Source of the DNA: Mesorhizobium carmichaelinearum
GTDB lineage: Bacteria; Pseudomonadota; Alphaproteobacteria; Rhizobiales; Rhizobiaceae
Direction: 5' to 3'
DNA: 64,000 nt
NCBI RefSeq assembly: GCF_900199455.1
Contig: NZ_FZQR01000004.1
Location: forward strand, 62,001-126,000
The position numbers and the translations under genes are program-made. The notes beneath the pieces are model-generated. The model ran no database searches. It had not been told where the DNA came from and worked only from the letters and a program-made list of their open reading frames with translations. Of the stretch, positions 14,986-23,111 are shown one piece after another (the first letter of the stretch is position 1; each line of letters starts with the position of its first letter).

Positions 14986-17049
14986 ATGACCAAGCCCATC
15001 GCCAAGCCAGAAGCCAGCATCGAAGATCCCTTTCTCTGGCTGGAGGACAGGACCAGCAAAAAGTCTCTCGACTGGGTGCATGGCCAGAACGAGATCACGA
15101 CAGGCGAGTTGCAGGGCGATCCGTCCTATCAGGCGTCGTTCGAGACCGCGCTCGACCTGATGACGGCCGAGGACAACATCGCCGTCGGCGCGGCCATCGC
15201 CGGCCATGTCTATAATTTCTGGCAAGACAAGACCAATGCGCTCGGCCTGTGGCGCCGCACGACCGTCGCTTCCTACAAAACCGAGAAGCCGGTCTGGGAA
15301 ACGATCATCGACTTCGACCAGCTTGCGGCGAAGGAGGGGATAAAATGGGTGTTCAGCGGCGCCAGCCGACTCTATCCGGATTTTAGCCGCTGCCTGCTGT
15401 CGATGTCGCCCGACGGCGGCGACGCCAGCGAGATGCGTGAGTTCGACATCGAAACCAAGTCGTTCGTAGAAGGCGGATATCACGCGCGAGCCTCGAAGTC
15501 GGGCTTCAGTTGGCTGGACAAGGACACCGTCATCGTCTCGGCGGCTTTCGAGGACGCAGACAAGACCGAATCCGGCTATCCGCGCGTGATCAAGCTCTGG
15601 AAGCGCGGCACCAAGCTGGAAGAGGCTACGCCGATCTTCGAGGCAAAGACCGAGGATCTCGCCGCCGGAGCCGGCGTCGAATTCGACGGCGAGAAGCGTC
15701 ACGTGTTTCTGGCGCGGGCGATCGATTTCTTTGCGTCGCACAGCTTCCTGCATCTCCCGTCTGGTGCAAACAGGCGCATTCCGTTGCCCGACGACGCCAC
15801 TGACACATCGCTTTTCAAGGACCAGTTGCTGTTCGGGGTGCGCACGCCATGGACGGCGCCGGACGGTACGGCCTGTCAGCCGGACGGGCTTTACTCGCTC
15901 GATTTCGCGCGGTGGATCGAAACCGGCAGTTTCGGCGCCATCGAGACTCTTCTGGCGCCGGCCTATCGCGTGTCGATCGCCGGCATTGCCCGCACACAGG
16001 ACCGGCTGTTCATCAGCCTGATGGACAATGTGCGCGGCAAGGTGCTCGTCTGCGACCGCAAGGATGGCGCCTGGTCGCTTAAGCCTGTCGCGCTGCCCGA
16101 GAACGGCACTGTCGGCATCAGTCATGCCGAGCATTTCGGCTCCAGCGTGTCCTTCTCCTTCACCGATTTCCTGACGCCGAGCTCGATCATCTGGTCGGAT
16201 GATGATGGTGAGACGCTGGCGACGGTGAAGTCGCAACCGGCGCGGTTCGATGCCGCGCCGCTGATCTCGGAGCAGTTCGAGGCGCGCTCGAAGGACGGCA
16301 CGATGATCCCTTATTTCGTCGTCAGGCGAAGCGATCAGAAGGGGCCGGTGCCGACGCTGCTCTACGGCTATGGCGGCTTCGAAGTGCCGCTCTTGCCCGG
16401 CTATGCCGGCGTGCGCGGCAGGCTGTGGCTGGAGAAGGGCAATGCCTATGTGCAGGCCTGTATCCGTGGCGGCGGCGAGTTCGGGCCGGCCTGGCATCAG
16501 GCGGCGCTGAAAGGCAATCGCCAGAACGGTTTTGACGATTTCGCCGCGGTGGCCGAGGACGTCGTCAGGCGCGGCATCGCGACGGCAAGCTCGCTCGGCA
16601 TCCAGGGTGGCTCGAATGGCGGCCTCCTGACCGGCGTTTCCCTGACGCAGCGCCCGGAGCTGTTCGGCGCCGTCATCATCGAGGTGCCGTTGCTCGACAT
16701 GCTTCGTTACACCGAATTGCCGCCCGGCGCCTCATGGATGGCCGAATATGGCGATCCGTCGAAGCCGGAAGATGCAAAATGGCTGTCCGCCTATTCGCCC
16801 TACCAGCACGTCAAGGCCAATGCTGCCTACCCGCCGGTCCTTCTGACCACCTCGACCGCCGATGACCGCGTCCATCCCGGCCATGCCCGCAAGATGGCGG
16901 CACGCCTGCACGAGGCCGGCCACGCCAGGACATTGTTCTTCGAGGAAACCGAAGGCGGCCATGGCGGGCGCGGCGACCGGCGGCCGCAGGCGGCGCAGAC
17001 GGCGATGAAATATGTCTTCCTGCAGCGGGCACTGAGCGCCAAGGCATAA
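14986..17049 (+). CDS. prolyl oligopeptidase family serine peptidase (S9A)
   Basis: 687 residues: an N-terminal seven-bladed propeller (about 60-410) and a C-terminal alpha/beta hydrolase. The catalytic triad is visible as Ser543 in GGSNGG, Asp626 in ADDRVHPGH and His659 in EGGHGG. The family cleaves short peptides after proline; substrate breadth varies, and the S9A group sometimes acts on other X-Pro-like peptides. There is no signal peptide, so it is cytoplasmic. ATG 14986 follows GGAG. It stands alone after the MFS pair; its stop codon lies within a palindrome. Confidence 0.9.
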   Translation: MTKPIAKPEASIEDPFLWLEDRTSKKSLDWVHGQNEITTGELQGDPSYQASFETALDLMTAEDNIAVGAAIAGHVYNFWQDKTNALGLWRRTTVASYKTEKPVWETIIDFDQLAAKEGIKWVFSGASRLYPDFSRCLLSMSPDGGDASEMREFDIETKSFVEGGYHARASKSGFSWLDKDTVIVSAAFEDADKTESGYPRVIKLWKRGTKLEEATPIFEAKTEDLAAGAGVEFDGEKRHVFLARAIDFFASHSFLHLPSGANRRIPLPDDATDTSLFKDQLLFGVRTPWTAPDGTACQPDGLYSLDFARWIETGSFGAIETLLAPAYRVSIAGIARTQDRLFISLMDNVRGKVLVCDRKDGAWSLKPVALPENGTVGISHAEHFGSSVSFSFTDFLTPSSIIWSDDDGETLATVKSQPARFDAAPLISEQFEARSKDGTMIPYFVVRRSDQKGPVPTLLYGYGGFEVPLLPGYAGVRGRLWLEKGNAYVQACIRGGGEFGPAWHQAALKGNRQNGFDDFAAVAEDVVRRGIATASSLGIQGGSNGGLLTGVSLTQRPELFGAVIIEVPLLDMLRYTELPPGASWMAEYGDPSKPEDAKWLSAYSPYQHVKANAAYPPVLLTTSTADDRVHPGHARKMAARLHEAGHARTLFFEETEGGHGGRGDRRPQAAQTAMKYVFLQRALSAKA

Positions 17050-17084
17050 AGCGCGTCGCGACGCGCTTTATGCCATTGTTTTTT
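17046..17084 (+). terminator. palindrome with T-run after the prolyl oligopeptidase gene
   Basis: A perfect 26-base palindrome at 17046-17071 includes the stop codon (ATAAAGCGCGTCG and its complement). Six T residues follow after seven bases. Likely a terminator, though the T-run is displaced. Confidence 0.55.
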
Positions 17085-17132
17085 ATGCATGTCGTTCTCC
17101 TAAAACCGGGACCACTTTTAGGCGACATGCAT
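17085..17132. repeat. 48-bp intergenic hairpin element, copy 1
   Basis: Outer arms ATGCATGTCG and CGACATGCAT enclose a second, weaker stem (CTCCTAAAA..TTTTAGG). A close relative lies at 44792-44840. Such elements are common between genes of Rhizobiales. The remainder of this gap, 17133-17378, holds no gene I can see; the last 25 bases carry GAGGAAAGA, the binding site of the next gene. Confidence 0.75.
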
Positions 17133-17378
17133 AGACGTATTCCGTCATGGGCCAAGCAAAGGGTGGTTCACCTTGGCCAGCCTTTGCTCTAAGGTGCCTT
17201 CCATGGCTCCTGCTATGACTTTTGTCTGCACGTTCGGGGTCGCGGTGACACCGTCGCCGCGCACGCTGCGCGCGGAGCTTTTGCGGCTGTGTGCCCGCAT
17301 CGGTTATTCACCGCCTGCCAGCCTCTGATGCATTCGCCCCGGTGCCTGCCGGCTTGAATCCAGAGGAAAGATCCAGAC

Positions 17379-18758
17379 ATGACTTATCAGAATTATTCGC
17401 TGAAGCAGCTTCAGCAGATCGACGCCGCGCATCATCTCCATCCCTTCACCGACCACAAGGAATTGCGTGAGGCGGGTTCGCGCATCATCACCCACGCCAA
17501 TGGCCCGTTCATCTACGATTCCGAAGGGGCGGAGCTGCTCGACGGTATGGCAGGCCTGTGGTGTGTCAACATCGGCTATGGCCGCGACGAACTGGCCGAG
17601 GCCGCCTATGCGCAGATGAAGGAACTGCCTTACTACAATTCCTTCTTCAAATGCTCGACGCCGACGCCGGTGCTGTTGTCCAAGAAGCTGGCCGAGATCG
17701 CGCCGAAGAACGTCAACCAGGTGTTCTATGGCTCCTCCGGCTCGGAGGCCAACGACACCGCCTTGCGTCTTGTCCGCCACTACTGGGTGATCGAGGGCAA
17801 GCCGGAGAAGAACCGCGTCATCTCGCGCAAGATGGCCTATCACGGTTCGACCATCGCCGGCACTTCGCTTGGCGGCATGGATGCCATGCACAAGCAGCTC
17901 AACGGGGCCGTCCCCAACATCGTCCATGTGATGATGCCCTATGCCTACGAACTGGCGCTGCCGGGCGAGAGCGATCACGATTTCGGCCTGCGCGCGGCCA
18001 AATCGGTCGAGGATGCCATCCTGGAGGCCGGCGCCGACAAGGTCGCAGCTTTCATAGGCGAGCCGGTGATGGGCGCGGGCGGCGTCAAGATCCCGCCGGC
18101 GAGCTACTGGCCGGAAGTGCAGCGCATCTGCCGCAAATATGATGTGCTTTTGATGCTCGACGAGGTCATCACCGGCTACGGCCGCACGGGTGAGTGGTTC
18201 GCGGCGCAGACCTTCGGCATCGAGCCCGATACCATCACGACGGCGAAGGCGTTGACCTCGGGCTACCAGCCGCTGTCGGCACTGCTGGTCGGTGACCGCA
18301 TCACCTCGACGCTGGTCGAGAAGGGCGGCGAGTTCCACCACGGCTACACCTATTCCGGACACCCTGTGGCCTGCGCCGTGGCCTTGAAGAACCTGGAGAT
18401 CATCGAGCAGGAAGGGCTGGTCGATCGCGTCAGGAACGACACCGGACCTTATTTCGCCAAGGCCCTGCAGGAGCGCATTGCCGGGCATGACCTGGTCGGC
18501 GAGGTGCGTTCGATCGGGCTGATGGGTGCGATCGAGATCGTCAAGGACAAGGCGACCAAGGAACGGTTCCTGCCCTCGGGAAGTGCAGCGGTGACGGTGC
18601 GCGACCATGCGATCGCCAACGGCATGATGCTGCGCGCCACCGGCGACACGATGATCCTGTCGCCGCCGCTGATCTGGACCCGCGACACGATCGACATGGC
18701 CTGCGAGCGGATCGGCAAGGCACTGGATCTGGCACAGGCAGATCTGCGCAAGCGGTGA
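17379..18758 (+). CDS. class III (omega) aminotransferase, PLP-dependent
   Basis: A 459-residue class III aminotransferase. The PLP lysine is Lys290 in TTAKALTSGY; the cofactor-binding GSSGSEANDTALRL and LDEVITGYGRTGEWF are present. The closest known types are beta-alanine/putrescine-pyruvate transaminases (SpuC-like), which pass an amino group from an amine to pyruvate. A cytoplasmic enzyme with no partner genes beside it, so the donor amine cannot be fixed. GAGGAAAGA precedes the ATG at normal spacing. Confidence 0.88.
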   Translation: MTYQNYSLKQLQQIDAAHHLHPFTDHKELREAGSRIITHANGPFIYDSEGAELLDGMAGLWCVNIGYGRDELAEAAYAQMKELPYYNSFFKCSTPTPVLLSKKLAEIAPKNVNQVFYGSSGSEANDTALRLVRHYWVIEGKPEKNRVISRKMAYHGSTIAGTSLGGMDAMHKQLNGAVPNIVHVMMPYAYELALPGESDHDFGLRAAKSVEDAILEAGADKVAAFIGEPVMGAGGVKIPPASYWPEVQRICRKYDVLLMLDEVITGYGRTGEWFAAQTFGIEPDTITTAKALTSGYQPLSALLVGDRITSTLVEKGGEFHHGYTYSGHPVACAVALKNLEIIEQEGLVDRVRNDTGPYFAKALQERIAGHDLVGEVRSIGLMGAIEIVKDKATKERFLPSGSAAVTVRDHAIANGMMLRATGDTMILSPPLIWTRDTIDMACERIGKALDLAQADLRKR

Positions 18759-18896
18759 GGCAAACCTCGACCGGGCGTTCCTTCAAGGGGACGCCCGGCC
18801 TCGAGAAACATGCTGTCGCAATGGGGAACAAACCTCATCCTCTGCGCGTAGTGTGTCAGGCAGCGGCCACTCGGCTGCGACAAGGGGTTCATTTCC

Positions 18897-19262
18897 ATGA
18901 GAAAAACCGGCAAGAGCCGACGGCCGCAAGAAGCGGCCAGCATCGGTGCGGACCTGATGCTGGCACCCCTGGTGGCGATGATGCGCCTGCCCTTGATGGC
19001 CATGGACGCCGGCAGCAGCCAGCCCTGGGGCACCGAAACCGCGCGTGCGGTGAACGAGAAGACCGCGGCAATCGCTGAGGGCGCGTTCGCGGCGCAAATG
19101 TCCTTCCTGCAGTCGGCATCGCGCTTCTGGCCGGAACTCCTTTCCGGTCGCACGCCGTCGCTGTTCAACGGCGTCGCGGCCGAACGGTCGATCAGCGCTG
19201 CGCTGAAGCCGGCCAGCCGCGCGGTGAAGGCGAATTTTCGCCGGCTGTCGTCAAAGGCGTGA
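18897..19262 (+). CDS. conserved small protein, phasin-like features (unknown)
   Basis: 121 residues, basic N-terminus (MRKTGKSRRP) then a helical, alanine-rich body. Segments such as NEKTAAIAEGAFAAQMSFLQSA and a tail of PASRAVKANFRRL resemble phasin-like granule-associated proteins, but similarity is too weak for a call. Two Met-rich hydrophobic turns (LMLAPLVAMMRLPLMAM) are notable. AAGGGG lies upstream of the ATG. It is followed after 84 bases by the Coa1-like gene in the same direction. Confidence 0.65.
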   Translation: MRKTGKSRRPQEAASIGADLMLAPLVAMMRLPLMAMDAGSSQPWGTETARAVNEKTAAIAEGAFAAQMSFLQSASRFWPELLSGRTPSLFNGVAAERSISAALKPASRAVKANFRRLSSKA

Positions 19263-19346
19263 AATGGGCGCTGCGGAAGTTTGATTTTGCGCATTGTCGG
19301 GATCATGCGCTAGAACCGATCGGCATACGCACCGATGGGGGATTTC

Positions 19347-19991
19347 ATGGCCGGACAACCGCTCAACCAGCCCGCTGAAATTCCGCCCGAACTCGATCGC
19401 TGGAATTGGGGCGCCTTCTTCCTCAACTGGATCTGGGGCATCGGCAACAGCACTTTCATCGCGTTGCTGGCACTGATCCCGGTCGTCAACCTCATCATGA
19501 TCTTCGTGCTTGGCGCCCGTGGCAGCCGCTGGGCCTGGCAGAACCGGGCCTGGCGCGACGCGGACCAGTTCCGCAAGACGCAGCGCAACTGGGCGATCGC
19601 CGGGCTGGTTGTCTGGGTGGTGGGGATCGGCGGTTGCGCGGCGTCGGTCGGCAGCGTTCCCTACCTTCTCAAAGGCAGTGATGCCTATCACATGACCATG
19701 GATGCCATTCGCGCCGACACTCGTGTGAAAACTGCTATTGGCGACGACGTGACCGACAATTTCTGGGTTGGCGGCAGTCTCAACGTCAACGCGAACGGCG
19801 CGGGCGACGCCCAGTTCAGCATTCCCGTCCATGGCGCCAAGGGCAAGGGCACCGTGTTTTCCCATCTGGTTCGCAATGCAGGCACATGGAGCATGCGCCT
19901 GCTGGTGCTCAGAGTGGATGGGGTGGATGCGCCGATTGTATTGACCAACGAAGATCATGTGCCAATTCCGAACGCGGCGATCGGAATATAG
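19347..19991 (+). CDS. Coa1/Tim21-like membrane protein
   Basis: 214 residues. Two hydrophobic segments near residues 24-58 (the GAFFLNWIWGIGNS motif, shared with DUF2628-type proteins, then ALLALIPVVNLIMIF) and one at 85-110 are followed by a soluble domain of about 100 residues. That domain (LKGSDAYHMTMDAIRADTRV, then GGSLNVNANGAGDAQFSIPV) fits the Coa1 family. In mitochondria Coa1 helps cytochrome oxidase assembly; the bacterial role is not established. ATG 19347 is preferred because GGGGG sits five bases upstream; an ATG 12 bases earlier has no ribosome binding site. Confidence 0.75.
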   Translation: MAGQPLNQPAEIPPELDRWNWGAFFLNWIWGIGNSTFIALLALIPVVNLIMIFVLGARGSRWAWQNRAWRDADQFRKTQRNWAIAGLVVWVVGIGGCAASVGSVPYLLKGSDAYHMTMDAIRADTRVKTAIGDDVTDNFWVGGSLNVNANGAGDAQFSIPVHGAKGKGTVFSHLVRNAGTWSMRLLVLRVDGVDAPIVLTNEDHVPIPNAAIGI

Positions 19992-20028
19992 ACGTCAGGC
20001 TTGATTGTGCGCGGCAGAAACGCAAAAA

Positions 20029-20050
20029 CCGCGCTCCATCGGGAACGCGG
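20029..20050. terminator. bidirectional hairpin terminator
   Basis: CCGCGCTCC-ATCG-GGAACGCGG, with five A upstream and CTTT downstream. On the minus strand the stem is followed by TTTTTG, so it could end the mmsB operon transcript; on the plus strand it could end the Coa1 gene. The rest of this gap to 20274 has a further hairpin (GCTCCGG/CCGGAGC, 20105-20133) but no gene I can support. Confidence 0.55.
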
Positions 20051-20274
20051 CTTTGCCAGATACGCATGGCGTTTCGCTACGCAAACACTTGGCGAAACTT
20101 ACGGGCTCCGGTACGCGAGACCTGATCCGGAGCGCCGGGCGGATGCGATATGTCCGCCTCGCCATCCGTTTTATAGGGACATCGTTACCGCGGAGTTATC
20201 GAGAGCTTAAGCAAATCTAAATTTGCGGTCTTTGTGCTGGATGGATCCAGGAAAAAACCCATGAAATCCGTTGA

Positions 20275-21159
20275 TTACGCTGGGTTGCCCCTGAGAAAAT
20301 TAATTATGCCGGAGAAATCGGCGCCGCCATGCCCCTGGGCGTTGAACAGGGCATAGAGCTGTGCCGCCTCGGCGCCAAGCGGGGTCACCGCGCCTGCGCC
20401 AAGTGCTGCTTCCTGGGACAATTTCAGATCCTTCAGCATAAGCGCCGCGGCGAAACCCGGTCTGTAGTCCCTGTTGGCGGGCGAGGTGGGCACCGGGCCG
20501 GGCACGGGGCAGTAGGTAGTCAAGGACCAGCACTGGCCTGACGAGGTCGAGGCGACGTCGAACAGCGCCTGATGCGACAGGCCGAGCTTTTCGGCCAGCA
20601 CGAAGGCTTCGGCGACGCCGATCATCGAAATGCCGAGGATCATGTTGTTGCAGATCTTTGCCGCCTGGCCGGCACCGTCGCCGCCGCAATGGACGATGCG
20701 CCCGGCCATCGGCTTCAGGATCGGTTCGGCGGCGGCGAAGGCATCGTTGGCGCCACCGGCCATGAAGGTCAGCGTGCCGGCCGCCGCACCTCCGGTGCCG
20801 CCCGAGACGGGTGCGTCGATGGAGAGCAGGCCGTGTTTCGCGGCAATCGCATGCGCCTTGCGCGCCGATTCAACGTCGATCGTCGAGGAATCGATGAACA
20901 GTGCGCCCTTCTTCACCTTTGGCGCGATATCCTCATAGACCGACAGCACATGCTTGCCGGCGGGCAGCATGGTGATCACCACATCGGCATCCTTCACCGC
21001 GGCCGGAGCGTTGGCCATGACGACAACACCGTGCTCGCGGGCGACCGTCAAATTCTCCGGCATCAGGTCGAAGCCGTGCACTTGATGCCCAGCCTTGACC
21101 AGATTGGCGGCCATCGGATTGCCCATATTGCCGAGGCCGATGAAGGCGATCGTCGTCAT
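20275..21159 (-). CDS. mmsB: 3-hydroxyisobutyrate dehydrogenase
   Basis: 294 residues. NAD-binding GLGNMGNPMAANL at 8-20, substrate-binding APVSGGTGGAAAGTL at 116-130 and the catalytic Lys168 in GQAAKICNNM define the beta-hydroxyacid dehydrogenase family. It oxidises 3-hydroxyisobutyrate to methylmalonate semialdehyde in valine catabolism. ATG 21159 follows GGGAG; the frame is open further upstream only as an antisense effect. It lies 26 bases after the acyl-CoA dehydrogenase gene, and the two form a valine-degradation operon. Confidence 0.92.
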   Translation of the reverse strand: MTTIAFIGLGNMGNPMAANLVKAGHQVHGFDLMPENLTVAREHGVVVMANAPAAVKDADVVITMLPAGKHVLSVYEDIAPKVKKGALFIDSSTIDVESARKAHAIAAKHGLLSIDAPVSGGTGGAAAGTLTFMAGGANDAFAAAEPILKPMAGRIVHCGGDGAGQAAKICNNMILGISMIGVAEAFVLAEKLGLSHQALFDVASTSSGQCWSLTTYCPVPGPVPTSPANRDYRPGFAAALMLKDLKLSQEAALGAGAVTPLGAEAAQLYALFNAQGHGGADFSGIINFLRGNPA

Positions 21160-21185
21160 TGTCTCACTCCCGGAGTTTGCTGGCT

Positions 21186-22352
21186 TCAGCGGCCGATCAA
21201 TGCCCGCGCGATGATGACGCGCATGATCTCGTTGGTGCCTTCGAGGATCTGGTGCACCCGCAGATCGCGCACCAGTTTCTCGATGCCGTAATCGTGCAGA
21301 TAGCCATAGCCGCCGAGCAGCTGCAGCGCGTTGTTGGCGACGTTGAAGCCGGTGTCGGTGACGAAGCGCTTGGCCATGGCAGACCATTTGCCGGCGTCCG
21401 GCGCCTTGCGGTCGAGCTTGGAGGCGGCGGCGTAGAGGAAGATTCGCGCTGCCTGCAGTTCGGTCTCCATGTCGGCCAGCCTGAACTGCAAGGCCTGGAA
21501 CTGGTTGATCTTCGAGCCGAAGGCCTTGCGCTCGGCAGTATAGGACAATGCCTTGTCGAGCGCCGACTGGGCGCCGCCCAGCGAACAGGCGGCGATGTTC
21601 AGCCGGCCGCCATCGAGCCCGGCCATGGCGATGCCAAAGCCGGCGCCTTCGCCCGACAGAAGGTTTTCCGCCGGCACCTTGCAGTCTTCGAAAATGACCT
21701 GGCGGGTCGACTGCATATGCCAGCCCATCTTGTGCTCGTTGGCGCCGAAGGAGAGGCCTGACGCGTCTTTCGGCACGACGATGGTGGAAATGCCTTTCGG
21801 CCCGTCGGCGCCGGTGCGCACCATGACGGCGTAGACATCACTGTCGCCGGCGCCAGATATGAATTGCTTGGTGCCGTTGAGGATATAGTCGCCGCCGCTT
21901 TTCACTGCGCGCGTCTTCAGTGCCGCGGCATCCGAGCCGGAGCCCGGTTCGGTTAGGCAATAGCTCGCCAGCCATTCCATCGAGGTCAGCTTCGGCAGGA
22001 AGCGCTGGCGCTGCTCGTCATTGCCGAAACGATCGATCATCGAGGCCACCATGTTGTGGATCGAGATGAAGGACGAGAAGCCCGGATCGGCATGCGACAG
22101 CGCCTCGAAGATCAGCACGGCGTCGAGGCGTCCGAGCGCGGAGCCGCCGACATCGTCCCTGACATAGATGCCGCCAAGGCCGAGCGGCCCGGTCTCGCGG
22201 ATCACATCTGCGGGAAAATGCTTCCTGCGGTCCCAGTCGAGCGCATTCGGCGCGACGCGGTCGGCGGCGAAGGCCTGCGCCATCTCCTGGATGGCGCGCT
22301 GTTCCTCGTTGAGTTCGAACTGGCTGGTGCTCGCATCGACCGCGGCGTCCAT
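21186..22352 (-). CDS. acyl-CoA dehydrogenase, probably isobutyryl-CoA dehydrogenase
   Basis: 388 residues with the usual acyl-CoA dehydrogenase order: helical N-domain, FAD-contacting CLTEPGSGSDAAALKTRA, and C-terminal helical domain with LLGGYGYLHDYGIEKLVRD. The catalytic base is Glu371 in LEGTNEIMR, the position used by short- and branched-chain members. Pairing with mmsB points to isobutyryl-CoA as substrate (ACAD8-like step in valine catabolism); this is inferred from context. GGGAG precedes the ATG. Confidence 0.88.
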   Translation of the reverse strand: MDAAVDASTSQFELNEEQRAIQEMAQAFAADRVAPNALDWDRRKHFPADVIRETGPLGLGGIYVRDDVGGSALGRLDAVLIFEALSHADPGFSSFISIHNMVASMIDRFGNDEQRQRFLPKLTSMEWLASYCLTEPGSGSDAAALKTRAVKSGGDYILNGTKQFISGAGDSDVYAVMVRTGADGPKGISTIVVPKDASGLSFGANEHKMGWHMQSTRQVIFEDCKVPAENLLSGEGAGFGIAMAGLDGGRLNIAACSLGGAQSALDKALSYTAERKAFGSKINQFQALQFRLADMETELQAARIFLYAAASKLDRKAPDAGKWSAMAKRFVTDTGFNVANNALQLLGGYGYLHDYGIEKLVRDLRVHQILEGTNEIMRVIIARALIGR

Positions 22353-22496
22353 GGCGTGCTCCCTGTGTGCTGGCCAGCTGGTCCGCTGGCCTGTCGTTTT
22401 TGGCTTTGCGCGGGCATCAATCTAGACCAATGATGCCGCCGCGCAACCCAGCTGTCCGCGCAGCGGCTGTGCGCAAACTGATCAACGGAGCAAGGT

Positions 22497-23111
22497 GTGA
22501 AGACAGTTTTCGATGAGCTGCTCCAGCAGTTCCAGGCCTATCTCAGGAGCGTGGACAACGCGCTGGTGCGCGATGCCGTGACCCGGATCGGGTGGGACAT
22601 GCCGGCCCGTCCGGCCGAACCGCATCGCCTTCCTTGCCTTGCCTATCTCGATCGCGTCGCCGAACTTGCGCCGCCGGATGCAAAGCCTCTGGCGCGTTTC
22701 CTCGCCACGCATCGCAATGATCTGCGCTGGGGCCAAACCTATAGTGCTGCCGATTTCGGGGCGGAGTTCCTGACCAGATATGGCTGGCTGGAAGTGTTCG
22801 GCACGCGCGGCCATTTCGTGAATGAAGAAGTGGCGGCCGGCTTGCTGATCCTCGGGCCTGATATCGTCTATCCCGACCATCATCACATTGCCGAGGAGAT
22901 CTACATTCCGCTGACCGGCGGTACGGAATGGCGCATGGGAGAGGGCGGCTTTCGCCAGCGGGAGGCGGGCGAGGTGATCCACCATCCTTCGGATGTCAGC
23001 CACGCCATGCGCACCGGTAGCCAGCCGTTGCTGGCGTTGTATATCTGGCGCGGCGGGCCACTGGCGCAGAAGTCGACCATTCCAGGCACCGTAGCGCAGG
23101 GCCGAAGCTGA
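22497..23111 (+). CDS. cupin of the DMSP lyase family (DddQ/DddL-like)
   Basis: 204 residues from a GTG preceded by GGAG. The C-terminal cupin carries the metal-site pattern of DddQ/DddL/DddW: His128-His130 then Glu134 and Tyr136 in YPDHHHIAEEIYIPLTGG, and His169 in PSDVSHAM. The N-terminal 90 residues are helical, as in DddQ. Known members cleave dimethylsulfoniopropionate to acrylate and DMS; activity of terrestrial homologues is often unproven. The stop overlaps the ATG of cobQ by one base, so the two are translationally coupled, an unexplained pairing. Confidence 0.75.
   Translation: MKTVFDELLQQFQAYLRSVDNALVRDAVTRIGWDMPARPAEPHRLPCLAYLDRVAELAPPDAKPLARFLATHRNDLRWGQTYSAADFGAEFLTRYGWLEVFGTRGHFVNEEVAAGLLILGPDIVYPDHHHIAEEIYIPLTGGTEWRMGEGGFRQREAGEVIHHPSDVSHAMRTGSQPLLALYIWRGGPLAQKSTIPGTVAQGRS

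Noticed and set aside
13711-16497. Open frame of over 900 codons antisense to the MFS and prolyl oligopeptidase genes
   Set aside because: It spans two unrelated real genes and has a repetitive Arg/Gln/His composition, typical of a shadow frame.
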